Shown here in pieces: positions 26,401-38,400 of a stretch of DNA of 64,000 bases; the first letter of the stretch is position 1; the number at the start of each line of letters is the position of its first letter. Location of the stretch: NCBI RefSeq assembly GCF_037975245.1, contig NC_092575.1:6244501-6308500 (forward strand). Reading direction: 5' to 3'. The notes under the pieces are model-generated. The model was not told where the DNA came from and ran no database searches. It saw nothing but the letters and a program-made list of their open reading frames with translations. Both the position numbers and the translations under genes were made by a program. This stretch comes from Apostichopus japonicus. Its lineage: Eukaryota; Echinodermata; Holothuroidea; Aspidochirotida; Stichopodidae.

Positions 26401-29400
26401 TTCAAGGCCTAGGGTAAGAGGGGATATTTGATTTAGAAAGGAATATCTGTCAGTCAGAGGCAACGTTGGTTTTCATATCTTAATGTTAATTTACAATGAG
26501 TGCATAATCACTTCAAATATAAATATTTGTATGATGTGACAGTGTTACTGTAAATATAACAGAGGTAAGAAAGTAGAGAATAAACATGAAACTCTTAAAA
26601 AAAATTAATGCAAGACACAATGTTATGTCCTGGCATCAACTTGTAGTATTTATACAAACACTAATGAAAACTATATAAGTAGTTGACAGTACCAATGGGG
26701 GCCATAACTTAGTCAATTTAATGACAAAACAAAATTAGGACCTCTCAGCTGAGATTTGAATGAAACCTATATAAGTAAGAATGAAACCTATATAAGTAAA
26801 TTATGGGGGCCATAATTTAGTCCTGTTAATGAAAAAAAAAAATTAGGACATCTCATGCAGAGATTTGAGGTTATTTCTAGGAATAGAACAGCAAAGCAAA
26901 TTTTGTTCTGCTTGTATGTTTGTCTATGTACAATGTTTATGCTTTCTTCTATTAAACAATAAATATTGATTGTTTTTAAATTTAATTGATGAGCTTGAGT
27001 TAGTTGAAATTTGTATGTCTTAACATAGAAAAGTTGAGAATTTGTTTATCCAGACTTTTGATTGTAATTTGTTGACATATGTTCATTCTACCAGGTCAAA
27101 AATATGGACCTAAGAACAGATCTGAAACACGCCAAGAACAAGACTAATAACGAGGTGATCCTATCTAGATCAGAGCTGAGAGAGACAAAGAGGAAACTTC
27201 AAGAGGCGGAGGAGACGTTAGGGGTGATGCAACACACCGAAGAGAACTTAAAAGAGAGGATGCAGGAAGAAGAGAACAGACATTCTGAGATGGAACAACA
27301 GCTACATTCAGAGATACATCAACTAAAGGTATCATTTATAAACCAGGAATTTTTGTAGACTGTAGTTGAATAAATACCTTGTTAATCTAAAATGCTAGTA
27401 CTGAGTTAATTTTTTTTATAGAGTCCTGCTTTATTTGTATTTCTATAATTTATTCCAGCATCTTTCTTTTATCATTCATTATGTTAACTTATATAAATCC
27501 TCATTTTATATATAACAGTGATGTTTCCTTTCTCGCACTGTATTAATTTTAGCTCGTCAAGGCGGTATGGATTGAAATTGTGTTTGAAAAAGTGGTTACA
27601 ATTTGACCTTCAAATATGGCAGCTAAAAGTTTCTAGCAGTGCAGCAGCATATGGATACCACAGTATCTGAAGTCAAAGGGAACTCATAAAGTTACTGTTA
27701 CACCTTCATACTACAGCTATATGAAGTGCTACAGGGAATAATCAACAACAATAGTAAAAAATATATAATATGTATTACAGAGAAACTTTTATTCAGTCTG
27801 ATTCCCTTGTAGAATGTTTGATTTGTCAGAAGTGTAAGGACATCATATTACACAATTTACTTTGTTCCTCGCTTACCTGTCTCTCCACAACCTTAGCACC
27901 CTCATTCTACCGTGCCTAGAATGTCCTGGTAACCTTTCAACACTGAGCACCCTCTAGGACCGGCTCCGCCGGTCACTGCCCTTTCTTCTCATTCTACCAT
28001 CCAAAGTGTCTAGTTCATTATTTTCGCCATGATACCTTGCTACCTTGTTACTTACGATGTTACTCTGCCATGTCACTTTTTTTCTTTCAGGAGAGTAATC
28101 GACAGTTACGGTCGGCAGCAGACGAACACGAGACAGATCACAGTGTAGAGGTGAGACAACTGACCACTGAACTAGACAGTGTTAGGAGGAGGGTGAAGGA
28201 GAAAGAAGAAGCCACGGAGGAGGCGACCAGACTAGAGATGGAGGCACAGGAGAGGATCATACAGGTGGAAGAAGAAAAAGAAAAAGAGATGAGAAGACAC
28301 AAGAAGGAAAAGAGTGAACTAATGGTATGTACAATGTGATTTGTTGTGGCAGGGGAGGGGGGGATGTGGGGGAGAGGAGGGAGAAAAGAAGGTATAGAGA
28401 TTGGAAGATTTCAAGACAAAAGGAGTGAAGTAATGGTATGTACTATGTGATTTGTAGTGCCGGGGGGGGGGATGTGGGTGGGAGGGGGATGTGGGGGAGA
28501 GGAGGGAGAAAAGAAAGTATATAGATTGGAAGATTTCAAGAAAAAAGGAGTGAACTAATGGTATGTATTAGGGCTGTGAGTTTTCGTTTAAAGACCTAAA
28601 TGTTTAAACCGCCGATTTTTCGTTCGTTTAAACGTTTAAACGTTTGCGAAAATCGCGAGAAAACGCCGAGCATAAAGGCGTGGGGTCCAGGGGACCGCCC
28701 TAGGGCCCTGGTGGGGCGAAGACCCCGGAAAAGGAAAAGGAATTTTTTGCGTGTCTGGCGATAAAAAAATTCGCAGTTGAGGATGCAAAATACTGACAAC
28801 TTTTTTAATTTAAATGGTCACGAAGCTGATGAAAAATTTTAAATGACAAGTTAGAGTAGCTGTATTATGTTATAAAATGAAAAGAGATTTAATCTGGTTT
28901 ACAATCTTTAAAAAGTTTAACTTACAGAACCTCCGATATTATGAAACAAAAAACGTTCGGCAAAGCCCCGTTTCTAGAATGCCTAACAATGAATAGCGCG
29001 CACTAAACGTACATCAGTTTACAACTGCAGTACGGTTTAACCTAACTTAAATACTACGGTAGGATACTGTATATGTGCTCAGAATTTTCCCAGGTACCTT
29101 GCCAAACAACTGCGAGCTCATCCCCTGTCTAACACCTGTTTGTTAACATTTTTGGCACGTTTCCAAGAAACGTTTCATGGAGTATTCCCCATGATACACG
29201 AGGCACAGTTCATACACGCAGCACAAGATATCAAGCTATGGTCATCTTTATGAAAGTAAACCTTGTAATAAAATATGTTTTAGGCCACACGGCATGATTA
29301 ACTAATGCTTAACATTATTTCCATGTTCTTGTAGAAAACGTCAAGTTCGCAAAATACAACTGGTTGTGTTTTTGTAGTTACGTGAGATCCGTAACAGACG

Positions 29401-32400
29401 AGGTGGTTAGGCTATTTGCTATACACTTAACTATGGTAGGACATTATTTTTTCCGTATTTTTGGAAATTCTAGAAAATACTTTCTTTTCCCCCCGCTTAA
29501 CACCAGATGTGGTCTTACGGTTTATTCATAAATGGGTGTACTAGAGCCTTGTATACATGACATTAGTTGCATTTAGCACGATTTGCCAGTTTCGCATGAA
29601 TTTTTCGAAAGTGTTTTGCTGGATCTTTCGTAAAATTTGAAAGGTGTACCAACTTACTTTTCGTACACAATTGGTAATTTCTCTACTGATTTTCAGAGTT
29701 TTTTTTTACGATCTCCAATCGATACATTTCCTTTGATCATGTATTTGAACAACTATTACCAAGTCGAGTATTCGACCCGGTATTATCTGGTCGGAGAGTT
29801 CAACCTGATGGACAGGGATTGTAATCATTTCGATCGAACATGCATTGACTGGATTATCTGCGCCGCCGCTGTCGGCTCGATATAAAGTACACTTGTGCCA
29901 CGAATAAGGAGGTTTTCACAAAAGGATAACAGCATTCAAGTTTAAGCCATTCATATCGCCGGATACATCGGGGGGGGGGACAAAAGTAGGATTACGTTCG
30001 CGGTTTATGATTCGACTGATCGTAAGTTGTGTTGTTATTTCGCGTAGTAGACAAAATAAACACGGGAATTGATACGCGATTTTTGCCAATAATTTAATTT
30101 TCAGTTGATATCATAGTTTCGTTTAAACGTTCATAAGGTTTTATTAAACGTTTAAACGATGTTTCGTTCGTTTAAACGTGTAAACGGCACAGCACTAGTA
30201 TGTATGTATGTATGTATGTATGCTATACTTTATAATGAGACAGAGTAGGTGGGGGGGCAGGACTGGAATAAGGTAGGAAGCAGAATAGGATTTCATGAGA
30301 GAAAAGTATGAACTATGTATGTACGCTTTAGTTGGAGGGGGGCTGGTTGTTTGTATGCTGTAGGTTGATGGGTGAGGCAGGAGATATTACGTACGCTGTA
30401 GTTGGGAGGGGGTGGGTTGAATTTATGCTGTAGTTTGAGGGGAGATATATGTTTGCTGTAGTTTAAGGGGGTGGGGTTGGATGTATGCTGTAGTTTGGGG
30501 GGGGGGAAAATGACTGAGGGAGGAAGAAAGAAACAACACTAGAAGAAAGAAACAAAACTAGAAGATACAAGAAAGAAAATATTAACCTCATGATAACTTG
30601 TGTAGTTTCGGAGGAGGGAGAGGGAAGGGAGAGAGCAAGGTCAAGGGAATTAAACAAGAAAAGTGGTGGAGAAGGAAAAGTGAAGAGAGCAGATTGTTTG
30701 GTGGCTTTTGTAGATTATGTTTAATATTTAAGGCTTTCCGTAGTGAGAACATTTTGTCTAAAGGAACTTTTATAAAGTATTTGGGACATCCCAAATATTG
30801 GAAGATTAGAGTTCAATCATGCAGGAAAGCTAAACAAGTGTCATTAGAAGGGGAAATTAAACGGTTAAACTTTTGAAAATTTCTATTAGTTTGGTGTGTT
30901 GTTACTTTGATATGTCTAGCATGTCACTTGAATGCTTCCCTCCCTCCTTACCTCCACCCCTGCCTCTTCCACGAAAACTAAAGATATTGAAAAAAAATGA
31001 ACATGAACAGACATTACTATGAAACTTAATTAAAACGTATTATGTTCCATAAAAATTTGTAATCTGATAGCTAGCATTCTATACAAAAGAAAAACAGGTG
31101 TCTCTACAGGTGTGACCTACTTAACATTTACATTTATATGTGTTCTACAAATTGTTTTGAATATTTTGAATAGAACTTAACATTGTAATTTAATTAACCA
31201 AACACCTGCCACATAGGTGCTATTGTTAATGACTCTGTGGGGGGTAACAGGAACTAAAGGAACATTTGTATTTAAGCTGTTATATGTTGTCTTTCTTACA
31301 TTAGTCTATTTTACCATTACTTTGTAATGTTCATCATGTCGCTGTAGTTCTTCCCCTCTCTCTATCACCCCACCCCTATCTACAGGTACCTTCTCTATCT
31401 ATAAATAAATAACAACTGAACAAATGCAACAAATGAAACAATATTAAAAACAAAGAGGAGACATACTATGTTGTATAAATGTTTGATCTGAAGGCTTTGC
31501 ATTTTAGAAAAACAACAACACACAGATCACAGGTGTTACTGTGACCTACTTTACATTTACTTTGTGAATATAAATAACTTTGAATAACACTTTATAATAA
31601 TGAACTAAACACCTGTGGTATCTCCTGAAGTAGATGCTATTGTTAAAAGCTCTGTGGGTGGTAGCAGGGACTTCCTTTTAACAGGTACATGTATGTGTGT
31701 ACGAAACACTTGTGTTAAATCCTTTGTTTCCTGTTTAATCATGTCTCCTACAGGAGGTACATTAATTCTCTGTATATATATTCCTTTCCTCATGGTATCA
31801 TTTGATTGGATCAAGTAATACCAGGCTTATTAATTAAGTGAGTAGATGATTGGCTCCTTTATGATGATGGGTGTGGCCTTGTAAAGTACAGTTCTATGTA
31901 AAGACTTTCCATTTGTGCCATAGGGATATGTAGGTATGCTAAGAAAATGTCAGAGTGGCCATAAACATATCATTTATAAATGCAGCCAAATAATTGCTAT
32001 CTCCTATTAATAGGTATCTACTATGAATGAGCCATAATACATTCTGACATTAGCTCACATGTAGGAATTATGTTGTTGGAATATTGTGTGGATTTGATGT
32101 AGCTGATAGTGTTGACAAAATGAATGAATGAATGCAAACCACAGTTAGTTTGTTTCAGTAATGTAAAAAACACCTCACTAATATTCATCACTCTTATACT
32201 GTACATAGAACTCACCAACTGTTGTTAATCTAAGCACTTCTTTGGCAGAATACCTATGCCTAGACTATATTACACACAAAAATGGTTATTGCTGTTAACC
32301 TGCTGGTTGTACCCAGTCAATAAAATTAATTAACCAGGTCTCCCATGAGACATATTTTTGCCTAATTCAGCACTTTTCAACGTCTGAGAATAATTTATGA

Positions 32401-35400
32401 GAACAGATTACTTACATGCTAGATTACAAAGGCAAAACCAATGACCAGCTATGTCACTGTGAGCATTGCATGCTTGTTTGAATATTATCCAATGCCTGCT
32501 TTTAGTCTATTGGAAACTCAAGTATCATACATCCTGAAAATTAAATTTTTAATTAATGTTGAAATATATACTGCATAATTTAATATTCAAATTTTGTGTA
32601 ACAGTTTTTGCAGGCTCTGAATTATGTGTCTTCTAAAATAATATGGTTCCTTTTTATAAAACCTTTAATACATCCTTGCTATTGAACAGCAATTTACCCA
32701 GTTTTCATAGCATTTTACTGTTGCAATACCAGAAGAATTATTCCCTGGTGAATACTCTTGCAAATCTTCACTTACAGTGCATACATAATAGTCATTGCCT
32801 TTAGTGCAGTATTATCCTGATGCAATATTTTAAACACATAGTTTAGACCAGGGTTTCCCTAACTTTATCCCCCACGAACCCCCTGTGGATGTCAGAGTTT
32901 TCCACAAACCCCCAACCTTTCTAGACACGATCTGAGTCATTGTTATACTATAATACGTAACAGTGGTCCGTAAAAGATCAAGTCCATAGTGTAATGTAAT
33001 GAAAAAAACAAGAGACGAACAAATATTTATTTGGTCAAGGTCAGATCACGAATTGTATCACGCAACGATTCATAATTTATTACATGCACGGTATGGTACT
33101 ACTATGGCAGCATATGCATATGGAACGCGAAAAGAATTTGTCGATAGGTACTGTACGACTTTTGTACAGTACTAAATAATATGATATATCAGATTTTAGT
33201 TCAACAAAAAGTACTCTAGTTTTGACTTTCAGAAACGTCTCACGAACCCCCTGAGATGGACTCACGCACCCCCTGGGGGTTCATGCACCCCAGTTAGGGA
33301 ACCCCTGGTTTAGACTACTGTATTTTCATTTCCTTCTTGCAGGAGAAACTTGAGGAGAGAAAACAAGAACAACAGAGGATCCAGGCCGAGATCTCCTTTG
33401 GTACATCTGAACTAGAGGCAGAGCTGTCAAAGGTCAACAGGAAACTAAAGGCTGCCGAAGGAACCATACAGGAACTCAAGGAGAGTGAAGACCAGTTAAG
33501 GTCAAAGGTCAAATCTCTAGAGCTATCAGAGAGAGAAGCCGATCAAGAAAGGAAAGAGTTGGTTGAATTAAAGGTACAGAAATGAAAAGGATTTCTTTCC
33601 CCCATATGTAGTGCTATGATTGTGTTGGATTTAACCAGATTTTTGGCATCTGGTTTTCAATTTTGGAAAATATTATCAAAAGTACATAATTTTACCGAAA
33701 TTGTCTAAAGATGGCACTGGATCAAACTAATAAAGACAGTCTACTTTTTATATCCTTCATTTGTAGATGTATTTTGGGACTATTAATGAATTTTCCATTT
33801 GAATCAAATTATTATGTATCATTATTACACTTGTAGTATGGCCTATTACTGATCACACACCCCAAAAAAATTGGACTAAGTTGACAGATGCTGAAATTTT
33901 TTTCGTTTTTTTGTTGAATGAAATATTAAAAAACCGATAAACCTCATTGTAAGCAATTAACCAAACAGATTTGATAAAGGCCTACAATAAAAATACTTAA
34001 AGAAAGAAATATTCAAACTAATGGAAATATGAAAACAACTAAAACTTAAAGAAATATTAAAACTAAGGTATATCATGTTTTTAGCCCCCTTAGCTCGAAT
34101 GTGATGTAATATTTCTGACATAGAAAGTTCAACATTAAAGAAGTTCTTTCAATGTCATCTGTCATTCAAGAAGTAGTCAGTTTCATAAGAATTTTTGAAA
34201 TTATCAACTTATTAGAAATTTTAATAAATATTTGCTTTAAACTCTTTACAATAACATGAAATCAATTAAAACATCCGTAAAATATGTATCGAAATCAATT
34301 TGACTTGCCTTCGCAGGAGAAACACCAGGCATTACGCAGTAGACTAGCCTCACAGGCTGGCCAAAATACCACAAAGTTAGCTGGACTGGAGCGGTCTCTC
34401 CACATTCTCCAGAATGAAAAGGCAGAGCTCGAATCAAACTTGGAATCAGAGATAGAAGCAAAGGAAATGCTTCAGAAAGAACTGTCTGGTCAAAAGAACA
34501 AAACGAACGCTGCTGAATTGATACAGGTTTGTCAGATTATCGCATCTGTTCATGAAATTATCTGTCAACTCTGCAGGTTCGTTAATTTGTTCTATAAATA
34601 ATTCAGAAAGCATCGTGTTTTTTGTAAGACTGAAAACCGTGGACTGATTTATCAGAGATAAGTAAGAGGGTTCTCTTTTGTTCATCAACTTCTTTGTCAA
34701 GACCTAAGTCGTCTCCGACTGGATTGAAGTTCTACATATTTATTTGTTAGTTTAATTATACGGCTCTACAGGCCAATGGTGAGTACTCTTAAAAATATAT
34801 GTCGAGGCCTGCAATTCTATTTAAACTCAAACGATTCTCTTTTAAATGTTTAGATTAAGTCGGTGTCAAATTTGTTGTGGGAAGTGAATGTAATGATTAA
34901 TTTTTGGATCTATTTTTTTCAGTGGAGGGAGAAATAACCTTGGTTGGGGGGGGGGGTTGTATGGGCCCAGAAGAGGGTGAGGTACAGCCCCAAGCTATAG
35001 CAAAATGCTCCCAAGATAAAAGTTAAGCTGGTTCAATGTAAGAGGCTATTCTGGGGTGGGGGAGGGAGCTTCTAAAATTTCAAAATTATTTAGCACCGTT
35101 TCCTTGGTATTTTGATAATTTTCTTTGGCTATTTTGTTTAGAATGAATGTGACATGCTTCAAACCAAGTTAGCAAAGTTGGAGAATGACAACTTGAAGAA
35201 AGTGTCTGACCTTGAGGAATTATTGGAGGAGACAAGGAGTGCCAGAGAGGATCTTGAGACAGAGGTGAACAGACTGAAAAGATCAGAGGTTAAACTTGGT
35301 CAGAGGGTCACCAGATTAGAACAGGACCTTGATGATCAAGGGGAAGTGTTTAAGACACAGATAAAATCCTTACAGGTAATCAAATTTGTCTTGTTTTGGT

Positions 35401-38400
35401 TGCTGATTCTGCAGTAGGGAATACGTCAGGTGAAAGTTTATTATCAGTAGTATAGGATAATTGTGATATACCGTAAATTTAATTTTGCGCACTGATTTAC
35501 ACTTTTGTGGTAGTGTTTGCATGTCAAATTGAAACTTCATTTTGATAAAAACTTTGATCTACAGTCTCGGAAAAAAAAATGACTAAATTTGATACAGTGA
35601 AAGGAAGAAACATCTAACTTTTATTGTGTGGCACTCTCATGAATTATTTTCATATATTTTCTGGAATTAAATAATGTTAGCACATGCACAGTATGGAAGC
35701 AGGACACTTCGCCCAACAACCATTTCGCCCAACTGCCATTTCGCCCAACCTTACCATTTCGCCCAACCAGCCTGGTCATTTCGCCCAACCAGCCTGGTCA
35801 TTTCGCCCAACCAGCCTGGTCATTTCGCCCAACCAGCCTGGTCATTTCGCCCAACCAGCCTGGTCATTTCGCCCAACCAGTCTGGTCATTTCGCCCAACC
35901 TTGATTAAATATGATATTTCAAAAGGAAACGTTCGGGAATTTTTAACGTTACAGGATACGAACCGAATATTAAGGAATCTTGAGGATGGATCAGTGTTTT
36001 AGGGGTTAGGTTTGATAGGTTTGATATAGTAAACGTTCGGGAATTGTTAACGTTACGGGATACGAACCAAGTATTAAGGAAACTTGAAGTCGTGGTTAAA
36101 TTGATTACATATGTGATTACATATGTGGTTACATTGATAAAGTGGTTACATTGATTAAATATAGTAATTCAATATTACGGACGGGTTTTATATTTTTTTT
36201 CAATTTAATAAGGAAACGTTCAGGAATTGTTAGTCAGTAGGATGGATCAGTGTTTTAGGGGTTAGGTTTGATAGTTTTTTTATGAAGACCGATTTCCCTG
36301 TGTTTGTATAATAATATAACTTCCATTGTATGCGTAAACGCCTAAAGTAGTGTAATCCTCCCATTATACCCGAAATAACTGCTCAGACTCCGATCGATAT
36401 CGAGCGGACCTCACTTTTTTATTTACTTATTACGAAGTAACCTTACCCAAAATAATCAAATTGAACTAGTGGAATAGAAAAAGTAATATTATTCTGACTG
36501 AATATTAGTAAAAATAAGGTTGGGCGAAATTACCAACACGGTTGGGCGAAATGACCATGCTGGTTGGGCGAAATGACTATGATGGTTGGGCGAAATGACC
36601 ATGCTGGTTGGGCGAAATGACCAGGCTGGTTGGGCGAAATGACCAGGCTGGTTGGGCGAAATGGCAGTTGGGCGAAATGGTTGTTGGGCGAAGTGACTAG
36701 AAAGCCACAGTATCAGGGTAATGTTTCCATTCTTTGAGTATTTTATCATTTCTGGTAGGATTTGATGAAGCCATGAATGAAACTTTAAGTAATAAGTGGA
36801 GGTTAATTTATCGCCAATTTATGAAATGATCTATATTGACCTGCTATGTTCTGTCTAGAGAGGTCTGTTTGATGCCAGAGATGGCAGCTTAATCTTCTTC
36901 CCTTTAATATATACAAATTTTTATTGAAAAGTTAAAAAACATCATATAAGACTTTAATGAAAAGAAAATAATAATATAAAAAAATTTGAACATATTGATT
37001 TAATTTTTTTTTTAATATTTAAATCAGGAGGAAAAGAAAACCCTTCAGTCTACTCTGAAAAATTCCAAAGGTCAAAGTTCATCTGAGACCGCCTTGCTGC
37101 GTTTAGAAATTGACACGTTGCGCCAAGAAGGGCAACGAGTCGAGCAGGAGAAAGAGAGGCTAGACGAGAAGCTGCAGAGAGAAGAGGAAGATAAAACTCA
37201 CATGGAAGCAGAGCTTGAGAGGATGCAGCTAGAAAGACAGAGGATGGAGCAAAAGATGAAGAGAGTAGAAGATGAGATGGCAGGTGCACAGCGGGAGAAC
37301 GACAGGATACAAGAAGAGAAGCAGAGGGTGGAGTCAGAGGTCAGCAAACTCAAACAATCAGAAACGCAATTGATGAGGAGGCTCACTGAGTTCGAGGAAG
37401 AAGAAAGAGCAGGAAAAGAGCGACTACAGGAAGATATATCTCGTTATCAGGTTTGTTTTACAGGCGACTCATATTTTGATATTTGTTGATTTTGATAAAG
37501 AGTAGGAGACAAGATTACTCTTCATTACATTTGGGATGTATTTATATCATTTGTTTACAGTTTGGTGTGGGTATGACCATTGTGAGAAACACTGCTTGAG
37601 GACACTTTTCTTGAAAATATTATAACATGATTGTTTTTTTTTGTGTGGAAAATTTGATTTAATTGTACTTGGGCAGGTGGTCATCCTTAAAAATATGTGA
37701 CCATTCAGGAATCCTTATTTAAGAAGACCATTTCTTGGAAAGTGCATGAGAGCAATGTTAGTTCATTCACTTCATGTTATGTTTAGCTGTGATTGACATT
37801 TATGTATGGAAGGTAGATAATAGATATATACTACTGGCGGAAATATTTCAAAATGTTAAACTATGTGCATGTTTCAATCGAAAAATGTCTTCTAATCACC
37901 TTTTTTTTTCAGAGGAAAATCTGTTTCTTGGTCAAACACAAATAATATTATTTTTGCTTTTCCTTCCCCCAGGAGGAAAATAGAAGTCTGAAGCTTGCCT
38001 GTGAGAGTGTGCAAGGTCAAAGTTCATCAGAGATGGCCATTCTTCAGTCTGAGTTAAGGACTCTGAGGAGGAGAGAAGAGGATAAGGAGAAGACCATCAA
38101 AGAAATGAGAATATCGGAACAGAGGCTGAAGAAACAACTGATTGACCTCGATGTCCAGACTTGCCAAGAAAAGGATGTGTGGCAGCAGACGGTGTCAAAG
38201 GTGGAGGTAACAAAACACACGTTCCCTTTATCATCAAGATCAGGGGTGGGCAACCTACGGCCCGCGGGCCACATGCGGCCCGCCAGTGATTTTTTTGTGG
38301 CCCGTGAGATGTCTCAAGAATAAGAAAAAAAACCAATCTATTTTACATCATCACAAAAAACGAGCTAGCTGCTTAGAATTTATCGGCACTAATGATGCTC

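Noticed and set aside
29637-29885. Open frame inside the 1.6-kb hAT-like element as a transposase
   Set aside because: Only 82 codons, with no hAT dimerisation or catalytic motif visible.
35674-36749. Open frames with repeating peptides on both strands
   Set aside because: They are the 22-bp array of the foldback element read in several frames, not proteins.
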